This document shows positions 22,310 to 33,488 of a DNA stretch of 64,000 nucleotides, piece by piece (positions within the stretch are counted from its first letter, which is position 1; every line of letters starts with the position of its first letter). Source of the DNA: Branchinecta lynchi (taxonomy: Eukaryota > Arthropoda > Branchiopoda > Anostraca > Branchinectidae). Under the pieces are notes generated by a model that did no database searches, was not told the DNA's origin, and worked only from the letters and a program-made list of their open reading frames with translations. Location of the stretch: contig JAKZAP010000012.1 of the NCBI GenBank assembly GCA_023053575.1, forward strand, positions 23,176,780 through 23,240,779, given 5' to 3'. Both the position numbers and the translations under genes were made by a program.

Positions 22310-24479
22310 TAACCCGACCCGTCGATTCAACCACCCGTCAATACGCCCAATCCAAAAATCCGTCGATGATTCGCCCACCCGCTGATTCACCACCCGTCAA
22401 TTCGCCCACCCGTCGATTCGTCCAACGTCGAATCACCCAACGTCCTGTTGCTTGAGCGTCGATTCAGTCAATTCTATGATCCGTCGATTCGCCACCCGTC
22501 ATAAGACCCAAGAAATCCGTCACAACTCCCACTTTTTCCGACAGTTCCCCTACCCGTCACAAGACCCCAAAAATCCGTCGATTCGCCCAAGAAATAGTCA
22601 CAAGCCCCACTTTTTCCGTAAGTTCGTCTACCCGTCACAAGACCAAGATTATGTCGATTCGCCCAATTTTTCAAAACTGACCTTTGACCCAGCGTGGCTC
22701 TTTTGATTGGCCGCGGTAGACGAAAGCGACTGAGTCACAGGGGAGTAATTAAGATGGATACCATACCGTCCGATGTAAATAAGGGTGGAAACTAGTCAAT
22801 ACAGCTTGAGCCAGAATGATGAGAAGCATGATATAAGATCTCGGTGCTTATAAGAAAGAGGAAATGGAGGATGAATGCAAGAGTAAAATATCAATGAGCT
22901 ACCATATTCTTAGGTACAACATGTACCAAAAGTGGTAGGCTACATATTGGGATTATTTGGTCAGTTAAAGGAAATTATAATACCACACGATCATTCAATT
23001 CTCAATAGAGTAAATTTTGATTGGTGCTCCCCAATACTTTTGTTCGGCAGACGTGACCCAAAGTCGGCGAAACCTTTGGTCGACAGGAATACCAAAGGTT
23101 CCGACGGGAACCAAGAGGAGAATATTTATGAAACTATTACAGCTGGAACACTGAACCTCAAGGGAGATACTGATCCATCTTATGCTTCCTTATACATGAC
23201 CCTTGTCGGATGAATCGGAAAATGAGTGTACTAATTAGTCGGTAGCTTTACAAGCTTCAACTTAACAGCTGGCCAACGACAATTATAATTCAACTTTTTC
23301 ACTCAAGTTTTACCGGATTTCTCTTGTTATTCCAGTTGTTCCGGGTTGTGCCTGATTTTAGCTGAATCGGTCTAGAATGAAAAACTCATAATGACGATCA
23401 CAATTCCCACGACTCAAAATGCCCACTATTAGAAAAGTCCACGATTCAAAATGCCTACGACTCATATTGCCCACGGTTCAGAATGCCCAGGATTTTACAG
23501 TTTGAGGTGTTCAGGCCGTGGTAACGGAGCTAGTGATGAATGTGAAACGAAAGGAACGGACCGAGTATCAGGATGGCGATAATCCTGCATTGAAACTGTT
23601 CAATTACAATGTAATTTCGAATTCTGAAAATAAACAGAGATCTCAAAACTGTTATTTTTGACAATTCTTACCTTCAGGGTGCAAGGTTTAGATCGCCATT
23701 TCTTCGAACTTTCGCGCAAATCATTCTAGTTTGATCAAATATATAATAATCCTTTCACAATTTTCCGTAGTAATCCTGTCCCTTTTAGTCTCGCTGTCCG
23801 TTGTCCCAGATCATTTTGACCTCCCCTACCGACAGTTAGTTGTAGTCACTTTGAACAAGGACGATTCCATGAGAGCATTTTAAACTGTCGGAATTTTGGA
23901 CCGTTGACATTTTTGACGATTTTGATTTCAGGGTCTGCACCCTGAATTATGCCATTTAGAGTCGTGGACTCGTGGGCATTGTGAGAGTGGGCAAAAAGAT
24001 CGTGCTGATTTTGGGAACCACCCGAAACATGTCTGTGATATGATACTTTGTTTTTTTTTATGGTTTCGTGCCCCTACCTCGGCCCTCAAATCGATTCTGA
24101 TCAGACTTTCACAAGACATTACTTACCGTTTTTCAACGGCACGAAAATAAGTGTGTTAATTCTTCAGCCTGATACTTGGCCTTAGGACAAAGCTTTAATC
24201 AAGTAAGGGAAAAACTGGACTATCCAGTTTCACAGCAGTGTGAAAAGTATCACAAGTATATCACCAGATTTCGTGTGGGATTGATGAAAAACTCATTTGT
24301 GGGAGGTTTTACAGTGGGGAAGACATTTCCGGAAAATGCTTGGCTCTAATGAGACTTGATGAATCGTAAGAGCTGATGAGCTAATTGACCCATTTCTAGG
24401 TCCGAACCGTAACTGCCTGTGGTTAGGTTGTTGAAAGGGCAACACATGTTGCAACACTTGGCTGTTATTATGCGCCATT

Positions 24480-24830
24480 TAAGGGCGCTAGAAATTCTTC
24501 TGTAATCAAAACCCTTGACACAAAAATAATCATGGGCCCTTTCGGATCATAATAGATATGGTTTGGTCAAAAGTAGTTAAGATGCACACAACCATTTTGG
24601 CAAAAATGATCATGTGCTCATGGGGATCATAAAAATGTAGGTTTTGCTGAAAAGTATTTTTTGTACTTTGCGGTTATGATGAGTACTTTAAGGGATGGTC
24701 GGACCTGGGAAGTGACAATTTCTAAGCCAATCTTGTCAAGTCTCTAATGTTCAAGCCAAGTTTTGTCGTCCTCGCACATCTGGAAGTAGCCTACATTAAA
24801 TTGCGGCAACCTGAATTCTGGATCTCCCTC
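24480..24830 (-). repeat. R-repeat copy inside the foldback loop
   Basis: Reads in reverse orientation: GGGCGCTAGAAATTCTTCTG, AAAACCCTTGACACAAAAATAATC, GTACTTTAAGGGATGGTCGG and TTTTGTCGTCCTCGCACATC. These are the conserved phrases of the family. Non-coding. Confidence 0.65.
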
Positions 24831-25389
24831 CAGCTCCCCCAGAGTGTATATTCAAACAATGTTTACAACGATATACGTCAGCTATGATTCTTCTTCAGCA
24901 ATATTTCGGCCCTTCTTGGCAAGGCTCCTCGTCAGGCTGTCAATCTTCTGGGTCAACGTTGGGGAAGGAAATAAACCTGTAATAAATAACTGAACTTCTG
25001 CCGACTATAAGTATTTTATTAAGGCAAATTACTTTCAAATACCACTGTAAGGAAAAAACTAGTCCTGGGATTTAATTTTGGACACGGCCGCTTTTTTGCT
25101 GCACGGTTGGGGCGATGACAGGGACGGTTTTTTTCCGTATTTTGATTAACTTCTGTTTTGTTATTAATAAGGTAATATTGTTTCATTAATAACTTACACA
25201 TTTCTATTACTTTCTTATTACTCGCCTGTATCTATTACTTTTAATAATCACTGCAAGGAAAAACAAGTGATGAGATTTAATTTTTGACACGGCTGCTGTT
25301 CTTGCTGCACGATTTGGGTGACGACAGGAATTTTTTTTTCTGCATTTTGATCGACTTTGGTTTTGTTGTTAATAAGGGATTGAGGCTCA

Positions 25390-25745
25390 ATGTGTGACCG
25401 AGTCCGGTCCGGTTCTGTTACTGATATATCTAGGGCTTACGCTTGTTCTTCACACCAAGTGTTATCCCAATCGATATATTCAAAGCGTGTCACAAAATTT
25501 CCGCCCCCCCCCCTCGACTCCCCTACATTGATCGGATCCTGTCCGATCTTGAAATGGGACATCTAAGACACGATAGTCGAACCGGGCAAATGAATATTCT
25601 CAAGTTATTTTGATGGGGTCCCTGATATGCACAGTTTCATCGTCCTTGCACGTCTGGAAGTAGCCTACCCTAACTCGAAGACAGTGGCCTGACAGACCGA
25701 AAAGTGATCGGTATATCGCATTTGAGCGAAGCTGCAAGTGCCATA
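25390..25745 (-). repeat. R-repeat copy at the right edge of the foldback loop
   Basis: Contains a C-tract (25503-25512), TCGGATCCTGTCCGATCTTGAAATGGGAC-type phrases, GGTCCCTGATATGC and the terminal GCAAGTGCCATAAAAAC near 25733. Non-coding. Confidence 0.6.
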
Positions 25746-26410
25746 AAAACGTAGCTCTTTGTTCTGATATTTTACTCTTACATTCGTCCTCTTTTTGGTG
25801 CTTCTGATCAATCTGGCTCAAGCTACATTGACTAGTTTTCAACCTTTTTTTAAATGGAACGGTACCGTAACCTTCTTAATTACTCCTCTGCGACTCAGTG
25901 GCTTTCTGATACCGCGTTCAATGACAAAGGCCGCGCTAGATCAGAGGTTGATTTTGAAATTGGGCGAATCGACGGATTTGTTGGGTCTTATGACGGGTGG
26001 GCGAATTCTTATTAATTACTCCACTGCGACTCACTCACTTCGTGATACCGCATTCAATGACAAAGGCCGCGATAGATCAGAGGTTGATTTCAAGAATTGG
26101 GTGAATCGACGGATTTTTTGGGTCTTATGACGGGTTGGCGAATTGACGTTTGGACGAATCGACAGATTTTACAAGTGGGTGAATCGCTGCTTCAAAAAAT
26201 GAGGTTGAGCTAATCGACGGTGGGCGAATCGACGGGTAGACGAATCGACGGGTAGCTGAATTGACGGGTAAACGAATCGACGGGTAGATGAATCAACGGT
26301 TGGGTGAATCAACGGTTGGGCGAATCACCGGGTGGGTGCATCGACGGATATTTTGGGTCTTCTGACGGTTAGGCGAACTGTCAGAAAAAGTGGGACTGGT
26401 CGACGTTTGA

Positions 26411-27015
26411 GCCAACACGACCTACCACGAGAAAGAGCATGTTCCGAACTGTATTGCTGATTTTTTTCACTCCCGAAAAAGTCATAGGATTTTTACAACT
26501 CGCGTGCAAACATGGTTTATTCTGAAGATATCAAAAGTACGAAAACACATGTTTTTCACTTTAATTAAACGGGTGATGCAAGACAATGTGCTGATTTTCT
26601 ATAGCTTGCTTTGTATCTCAAATCAAGAGCTATCGATTGACATAACTTTTGTTAAAAAATTCCCAACCAGACCGGAGCCAGAGGACTCGGAAACAATCGG
26701 TAACCAAATGGTTACCTCCGGCATATAGGGTTACCCATATTATTAGACATCGGGCTGAAGATTTGCAGAAAAACAGAAGGATAGTCGCCTTGCGTCGTAA
26801 GAAAGTTTTCCTCATAGCTCCATACCAGGCAAATCAGATGGAAGATCACTCGGGTAGCCAAATGGTTACTTCAGGGCGACAGTTCTTCATAGGCTGAACA
26901 TACCTGGATGTAATTTTTCTTTTTGACGCCATATCAGCCTCGATGAGGCTAAGTCAGCTACATAAATAATTAGTATCTTACTACCCTGTAAGTACTAAGC
27001 TGACCTATATAGCAG
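26411..27015. other. Region without a recognised gene
   Basis: No supported gene. Two similar phrases (AACCAAATGGTTACCTCCGG at about 26703 and AGCCAAATGGTTACTTCAGG at about 26858) lie about 155 bp apart, which suggests an old tandem duplication. Confidence 0.35.
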
Positions 27016-27475
27016 CCGAAGCAAGAGCAGTCTCTTCCGGCAACGACGTACCAAGCATCGGGATGGATGAGGTCGCTGTTCTCGACGTCAAGAGGAAAAT
27101 ATCTTCCAAGACAGAGAAAGAGGATTTGCTAGGAAGTTCAGTGCTGAAGAAGCTGCAAAGCTTCTTTTCATACCAGGCCAAGAATCTAACCTCATTTTAT
27201 CATCTGATGATGATGACGACCCTAGCTGGAGGCCAGATAATCCAGACAATGAGTTTCTACATTTACATACATTATTTGGCCTTCAACGACGAAGATTGCA
27301 GTGATAATCTTCCGCTGCCAACGCTCCACACAACTGAAATAGACAGGACAGACGAAGGTAGTGCTTCCGATGCAGTACTTGATTTGGACGAGCAAATTCG
27401 GAATCTGCAGCTGAAGCAAGAGCAGTCTCTTCCGGCAACGAAACGCTAACGAAGTATCAAGCTTTAGCGATGGAC
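27016..27475 (+). repeat. Direct repeat flanking a short acidic reading frame
   Basis: The phrase GAAGCAAGAGCAGTCTCTTCCGGCAACGA occurs near 27020 and again near 27413. The intervening ~390 bp is open (27063-27449) but seems to need one frame change. The better second half, in the other frame from about 27125, reads FSAEEAAKLLF and then an Asp-rich DDDDDPSWRPDNPDNE. The protein is not recognised. The acidic run is compatible with the N-terminus of a transposase or a host exon, but nothing decides between them. Confidence 0.35.
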
Positions 27476-27649
27476 GTTCTTTCAGTCTTTACCTAGTGAA
27501 TGATAGCCCATAATGGTAACCATTCGAAATTTTGAAATGGAATGAAATATGTTTTTTTTCACCACTGATTTTTCACGAGGGTGCTTATCTGATGAACTGC
27601 TGCAAGTTTCAGAATTTTACCATGACTCTATCTTGGGTCAGGTCTGAAA

Positions 27650-28045
27650 GGGTTAAACTTTTACTTTTAACAAACTTTCCTGTTTCAGCCGGATTCCGAG
27701 TGATCTATACGTCCGGTGAGAAAATTATTGTCATATGTGAATTCAGCATGTCTTCTTACCCGCCAATTGGAAATCTTATCAAATTTATATAAATCTTTTA
27801 CTTTAAACGAATTTTCCGGTTTTTGCAGGATTCCGGCCGAACTAATTGTTCGGAGAGAAAATAATTTACATATTTGGAGTCAGCACGTTTCCTTGCCCCT
27901 ACATCGAACCTCCAATGAACTTCATATTAAACTTTTACTTTTCACAAATTTTCCTTCTTCGCCGGATTCCGGGTGAACTATTTTTCCGACAAGAAAATAA
28001 ATTTCATATTCAGATTCAGCACCGTTTCTCCTTACCCCTAATTCG
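27650..28045 (+). repeat. Three tandem units of ~135 bp
   Basis: Units starting near 27655, 27795 and 27928 share AAACTTTTACTTTTAACAAA-like starts, then CCGGATTCCG, CCGG..GAGAAAAT and AGTCAGCACGT/TTCAGCATGT, then CTTACCC. A related unit lies near 22170-22290. Followed at 28225-28262 by a GGAC-type short array (GGACGTTCGGACGGACGGAC). Non-coding. Confidence 0.6.
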
Positions 28046-28448
28046 ACTATTTCATTAGCTTTTAAAAAATATTTTTGGATTCCCTTAACTTCAAACCCCT
28101 CCCCCACTCCTAAATATAGAGCTACATAGCCCATCTTCGAACTTGATCTGTACTTTGACCTAAGCAGTCCTCATGCCTATTTTGATCAAAATATCTCAAC
28201 CTCTGTTATCGTGCTAACAGATGGACTAACGGACGTTCGGACGGACGGACAGACGGACAACTTTTGTGATGCCACTTACGTTTTCGGATCCCAAAAAGAA
28301 GCTCTTTTTCTTGAAGGTGCTTCTTGGACGATGTCACAAGGATATGTACAGTCTAATGACGACCTTGTATACTCCAGTGAATCCGGGACTTCAGTCTCGT
28401 ACTGTTTCCCATATACTAATCATAAATGAAGTTTCCTTTTTCCTCAAG

Positions 28449-28622
28449 GATGGCGAAATTCCGTCAGGGACAGAACACCATACTGTCAGTGAAGTGAAGG
28501 GAGACGGTTCAGCTCTCGACCTAGCTATCCGGAACATTGAAGATGAGCAACCAGAATCTGTGTCGGCTCACGTTTCCTGGCGATATGGAACACCGAATTG
28601 CAACCATAGCTCGGAAGAGCCG
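28449..28622 (+). CDS. Possible internal exon (58 codons), unrecognised
   Basis: Preceded by a pyrimidine-rich acceptor (TTTCCTTTTTCCTCAAG|G). It is open throughout in phase 0 and followed by GAGCCG|GTCAGT. The product would contain SVSAHVSWRYGTPNCNHS, not matched to a family. It lies downstream of the methuselah-like exon on the same strand. Both phases (0 after 19464, 0 at 28449) would be compatible with splicing, but that is not evidence enough to join them. Confidence 0.25.
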
Positions 28623-28663
28623 GTCAGTTTTTCTCTTATACTCCTGTCGGAGGACTCTTAATA

Positions 28664-29182
28664 GTAGCGTTTTTTGCAGATACCATGCTATCTGTTACCA
28701 CGGTAATTGGATCTGCAGTTATTCGTTTTTGCAGTTATCGTAGTATCTGATTTACGGTTGCTCTGCAAAAACGACAGTTGACGAAATAGATCTTTTCGAA
28801 GTCAGACCAAAAATAAACCAGGAATGATCGAGTAAGATTAGTTACCGTCCTTTAAGTGTTATTGTTATTGTTCATGTACTTTGTGTTTTTGTTTTTTCCT
28901 TTTCCAGTTTCTTTTATTATACTCCACTATTCCTCATTGTAGTGCAGTGGGTCAATAAAATTCATTCATTCATTCATTCAAACTGATATTCAGTCCCATC
29001 ACTAAGTGCCAAACTTCTTTCCCGCCAATTGGACAAAAATTTATGAAGGGAGGTAACTTTTTCAGATACCACGATGAGTTACCACGGTCGGGCCGTGGTA
29101 TCTGAATATCATATACCACGATCCCTAGAAAAGCGACTTTAGACCGTGGTATCAAATACCATGGTATCTGCAAAAACGCAAC
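28664..29182. mobile_element. TIR element (519 bp) with TAATA target duplication
   Basis: Ends GTAGCGTTTTTTGCAGATACC / GGTATCTGCAAAAACGCAAC are inverted copies, and both flanks read TAATA (28659-28663 and 29183-29187). The inside carries several TACCACGGT/ACCGTGGTA palindromic repeats. A foreign non-LTR 3' end with an (ATTC)n tail (about 28848-28980) is nested inside. No transposase. Confidence 0.75.
28848..28980 (+). mobile_element. Non-LTR 3'-end fragment with (ATTC)n tail
   Basis: Ends GTGGGTCAATAAAATTCATTCATTCATTC. The AATAAA signal followed by a tetramer tail is the hallmark of these 3' ends. No coding sequence remains. Nested in the TAATA-flanked element. Confidence 0.6.
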
Positions 29183-29232
29183 TAATAATTTCATTAAGTT
29201 AAAGTTGAAGCAGACACAGTATCAGTAAGACC

Positions 29233-29532
29233 GTGTTCCACCCTACTTACGGTGGCTACTACGCATGAAGTCACGAACCCTGGCTTTTTGCTGTCAAGGC
29301 TGGAACGATTTTCTTATTTTCCAGCAGAATATCATTCGACGGACGAATCTTACTAATCACGTTACAGCGATGCGTAGTTAATACGCTTTCTACACCCCCG
29401 AGCATGGTAAGCAAATAGTTACTGTTAGTTACTATTTCGAGAAGGTTGGAACAGTCAGCGTAGTAACTTTTTACGAGGTTGGAACGAAAATAGTAACTAA
29501 CTGCAGTTCCTATTGTTAGAAGGGTAAAACAC
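29233..29532 (+). mobile_element. MITE-2 copy 2
   Basis: About 300 bp, same orientation as copy 1 (16574). Left end GTGTTCCACCCTACTTACGG, right end AGAAGGGTAAAACAC. The internal TTTTTGCTGTCAAGGCTGG and CACGTTACAGCGATGCG match copy 1. The right terminus has drifted. Non-coding. Confidence 0.8.
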
Positions 29533-29589
29533 ACTCTAATCTTCTTTGAAGGTCGCCTTACTTGTAACGGCGGCAAAGAGTGAAGAATT

Positions 29590-30388
29590 TAGATCCTATC
29601 AAATACTAAACTTTAAGGGTGCTAAAATTCATTTTGAAGCAAAACCCTTGTGGCACGTATGATCATGGGCCATCGGGGATCATGACATTTTTCGTCTTGT
29701 CAAAAGAATTTGCGGTTAAGTTCCGCACTTTAAGATAGCTCGAAGTTTATTTCTTCGCATTACCCTTAAAGTTTAACCGAAAAGGGCTAGGATACGACAG
29801 TCTAGTTACCCATCACTTGTTCGCTTATATAATCTTGAAAACCCGATGAAAAAGCGTTAGTTTGTTTTTCTGATATTTCCAAATAATCAATTATCCCATT
29901 GTGCTTGCCGCTCTTCCCGTTTTTGTGATATCTCTATGGTGCCTGGAACATTTGGCAACAATACCAATAAACAAAGTAGTGTCTGCAGTCTGCAGTGCCA
30001 AAAACTAGTGCTAGCTAGTGATAGTGATAGTTTAGTGATTTTCGCGGGCGAATTGTGGACGGATTCACCATGGGAAAGCGTCCACATTCCCAACGTCCCT
30101 ACTGAAGACTACTGTGGACAGAATGAAAATCCCCAATAGGTGTTGTAAGAATTCAATGTATTTGAATCTAAGATGTAAAAATAAGTTGCCTGTTCAGTTA
30201 AACTTTAAGGAAAAATGATCATGGGCTGATGGGGATCAGGAAAATGCATATTTTTCTTTTTAAAGTATTTTGCTTGTACTTTGCGGTTTAGATGAGAAGC
30301 TCTTTTAAGGAATGGTCGGATCCGACAAGTGGCAATTTTTAATCCAGTTGTGGATTCTCCAATATGCCAGCCACGTTTCACCGTCCTA
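29590..30388 (-). repeat. R-repeat pieces and spacer
   Basis: 29600-29790 and 30190-30385 carry the reverse-oriented phrases AAGGGTGCTAAAATTC, ATGATCATGGGCCATCGGGG, GCTCTTTTAAGGAATGGTCGG and CAGCCACGTTTCACCGTCC. Between them (29800-30190) I see no recognised feature. Complementary open frames of ~67 codons at 29887-30139 look fortuitous. Confidence 0.55.
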
Positions 30389-30730
30389 CACTGTCCGAAG
30401 TTTCACAACATATAACACGAGGATACGCGGTTTCAACAGATAATGCGTAACAGGTAACACTTTGGATGTTATCTGTTGTGTTTTAGAACGTTATGCATAG
30501 TAAGCGTTACCATCAGGAAGAACCGAAAAACCGCCAAAAACTATCTGCTGAGTTTTCCGACATCATAAAGATAAGGAATAAAGTCCGTAGATGCTTTTTC
30601 GGGTCTTTCTAACACATTTCATGCACAACGTTTTCAAACACAACAGATAACATCCGATGTGTTATATGTTACGCATTCTCTGTTTAAACCGCGCATCCTC
30701 GTGTTATCTGTTATGAAACTTCTGACAGTG
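30389..30730. mobile_element. TIR element (342 bp) with TA target duplication
   Basis: Long inverted ends (about 110 bp each), starting CACTGTCCGAAGTTTCACAA on the left and CACTGTCAGAAGTTTCATAA on the complementary right strand. Both contain ATAACACGAGGAT and a CGCGGTTT-like block. TA flanks both ends (30387-30388, 30731-30732). Removing it gives CGTCC-TA-GCACATCT, the uninterrupted R-repeat phrase seen at 33284. TA duplication suggests a Tc1/mariner-type mobiliser. No ORF. Confidence 0.85.
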
Positions 30731-30732
30731 TA

Positions 30733-33345
30733 GCACATCTAGACGTACCTTAACTCGCCATCACCGAAATTCCGGATCTCCGGTGCCCGAATCTGGTCAG
30801 GTTGTGCAATGCCACTGATGTAGTTAGTGCTTGTGCTTGTTCTTCCCACCAAGTTTTGTCTCGATCGCTCCGCTTTAAGCGTGTCACAAGATTTCCGGGT
30901 CTTCCCTCCCCCCCCTCCCCCCCCCCCACATTCATCGGATTCAGTCCGGACTTGAAATGGGACATTTGAGACATGTTTTTCCAAATTCCTAATGTAGCTC
31001 TCTTGCGGGGGCGACACGACTGGGGAGGAATGAGGGACACCCCCCCCCCTCCCCGAATGTTGTCGGCCAGTCGTTAAAAAATAACCGAGTCGGCACGAAG
31101 CGCCGCGATTTTTCGTCAAAACAGTCAATTTTTTCATGAAAACAGTCGTTTTTTTCTGAAAATCAGTTGATTTTTATCAAAACAGTCGGTTTTTATGGGA
31201 CTTGCAGCCTCTGGGTCAAGTGCCATATATCGATCACAATTCCGTCTGTCGGTCTGTTCGAGCTTTTTGTCACATTTTTTCGGGTTAGGGTACTTCCAGA
31301 TATGCTAGGAAAATGCAACTACCTGGAAATAATCAGTTTTCCGATCCGATCATATGCGGGGGAGTTTGAGTAGTCTGTAACTTTCGAAACGGGTGATCGG
31401 ATTGGAATGTAACTTAATAAGTTAATGGATTATATATCTTTGATAACCCGTTTAAAGTCTTGACTGGATTCGGTAGCCAAGGGGGAGTTGGGGGGGGGGG
31501 GGAGACCGGACATTTCAGGAAACGGTTAGAATGGTGGGATCGGAGTGAAACTTGCTGGGAAGAACAAGTATCTGCTCTAGATAAATCGTTTAAACAATTG
31601 TACTGGATCCGAACACTTCGGAGGGAGGGGGGTCTGGAATTCTGGTGATGGTGGTTTTGGGGATTTTCACGACTTGGCAAGCATATCAGGGACCCGATCA
31701 AATTGACTTGAAAATAAAAATTTTGTCGATCTAATAATCGTGGGGGGATTGGAGGGGGGGGGGGGATCAGTAATACTGGATCATGCCTAACTTTGGAACG
31801 GGTGATCGGATTCGAGTGAAATTTAAGAATTGAACAGAGGACATTTCTCTGATGATCTTTTTTCTATATCCGGACCGGATCCGACAACTATTGGGGGGGG
31901 GGGGTGCAGGTGGAAAATACGAAACCCGCTTAGAATGGAGAGATCGGGATGGAATTTCTTGGGACGAACAAACAGATGATCTGGGTAAATCCTTTACTGA
32001 ACTGGAATGGGTCTGGGCCCTGTGGGGGGAGTTGGGGGGGGGCGGAAATCTTGAGAAACGGTTAAAACGGAGGGGTCGGAGTGAAACTTGCTAGGAGAAC
32101 AAACATCTGCTCCATGTAAATCTTTTACACAGTCGGACTGGATCCGGATACTTTGGAGGGGGGAGGGGGTTTCCCGGATTTCCGTTTTTTTTTACATTTT
32201 CACGACGAAACTTGGCAGGCAAATCAGGATCCGGTCATGCTGACTTGGAAATAAAAAAATCCTCGATATGATAATCTTAGGGGTGAGTGGATGGAGGGGA
32301 ATCCGGAATATTGAGTCATGCGTAACCTTGGAACGGGTGATCGGATTCGAGTAAAATTTAATAACTGAATAGAGGACATTTCTCTCTGGTGATTTTTTAT
32401 TTCCGGACCGAATCCGACAACTATTGGGGGGGGGGGGGATAGCAAACAGTTGCTCTGGATAAATCATGTACAGGACCGGATTAGCTCCGGGTATTGTGGT
32501 TGGAGTTGGAAGGGGGGGGGGGGGGTCTGGGATTCCGATGATCGCGAGTTAAGGTACTTCCAGATGTGCTATGACGATGAAACTTCGCTGGAATATTAGA
32601 GATTCAACAAGATTTGCTTAGAAATCGCTACTTCCCAAATCCGATTATTCTTTAAAGTACCAATCTTGACCGCAAACTAAGAAAAATTCTTCTAAGCAAT
32701 ATATGCATTTTCATGATGCCCGTCAGCCCATTATTATTTTTGTCTCAAGGGTTTTGCTTACAAATAAAGTTCTAGCTCCCTTAGAGTGCGCATTTCAACC
32801 GCCAAAAAAATAGTCGTAAAAATTACCAGCCAGTCAGTTAATCCCTTTTTTTCACCCCATTTGGAAAAACCGTAACTCCGGATATCCGGAGTTCCGGAAC
32901 CCCCCTCTAACTAATCCCAAAGTGCCCAAATCCGGTCTTGTTCTTCCAATGGTGTACCTAAGGCTTGTGCTTATTGTTCGTCCCACCAAGTCCCTTCCTG
33001 ATCACTCCATTCTAAGCGTGGCACAAGATTTCCGTTCACCTCTCTGACTCATCCCCAACATTCATAGGATCCGGTACGGATTTGAAATGGGACAGTTAAG
33101 ACACGAGGTTTTTACAAATATTAAGTTTCATTTAGATTCGATCACCTGTTTGAGAATTATACCGACCCTGAGATTCAGGATTCCCCCTCGCTCCACCCCC
33201 ACCTGCCAACGATGGTTGGGTCATGGTACCGACTATTTCAAAGTTAATCTGATCGGGTCCTTGATATGCCTGCAAAGATTAGTCGTCCTAGCACATCTGG
33301 AAGTACCCTAACTTGCAGTCGTGGGAACGGGTCGCTGTCACTACC
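30733..33345. repeat. Large R-repeat block with G- and C-tracts in both orientations
   Basis: The left part (30733-31000) is in reverse orientation with C-tracts at 30909-30927. 31010-31200 is a ~27 bp AAAACAGTC-type array like that at 20300. 31220-32800 holds forward units: CCGATCCGATCATATGCGG (31341), GGGACCCGATCAAATTGAC (31690), GATCCGGTCATGCTGACTTGG (32228) and GATTCAACAAGATTTGCTTAG (32605). G-tracts of 9-12 lie at 31488-31502, 31755-31765, 31890-31902, 32425-32436 and 32510-32525. 32860-33345 is again in reverse orientation. Non-coding. Confidence 0.7.
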
Positions 33346-33488
33346 GCAACACGACGAGAGGCTCCTGACTTAATTTTTGCCCTCATTAAAAGTGAATTGT
33401 CGGCTTCTCTTATTAATCCCCTGGGCGAGCTTCCGTAACTATCCCGTCGACAACAACATGTGAGCAAACTTCCGGAAAATGTGTGTGA

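Larger units (their letters stand above)
22310..26410. mobile_element. Foldback-type element with ~0.6 kb inverted arms built of subterminal repeats
   Basis: The left arm (about 22310-22903) and right arm (about 25750-26410) are inverted copies. Read from the loop outward, both show AAGAGTAAAATATCA, GGCTCAAGCT, ATTGACTAGTTT, TCTTAATTACTCC, GACTCAG..GCTTTC, CAATGACAAAGG-like sequence and then TTGGGCGAATCGAC. The outer ~380 bp of each arm is an array of short units (CGTCGATTCGCCCACCC on the left, its complement on the right). The right arm also holds a ~150 bp tandem duplication (about 25880-26130). The ~2.85 kb loop has no convincing gene. It contains R-repeat pieces (24480-24830, 25390-25745) and a smaller inverted pair (23400-23490 / 23935-23995). 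Confidence 0.75.

Noticed and set aside
27922..28134. 70-codon minus-strand ORF over the 135 bp repeats
   Set aside because: It arises from repeat units in the shadow frame. No homologous domain.
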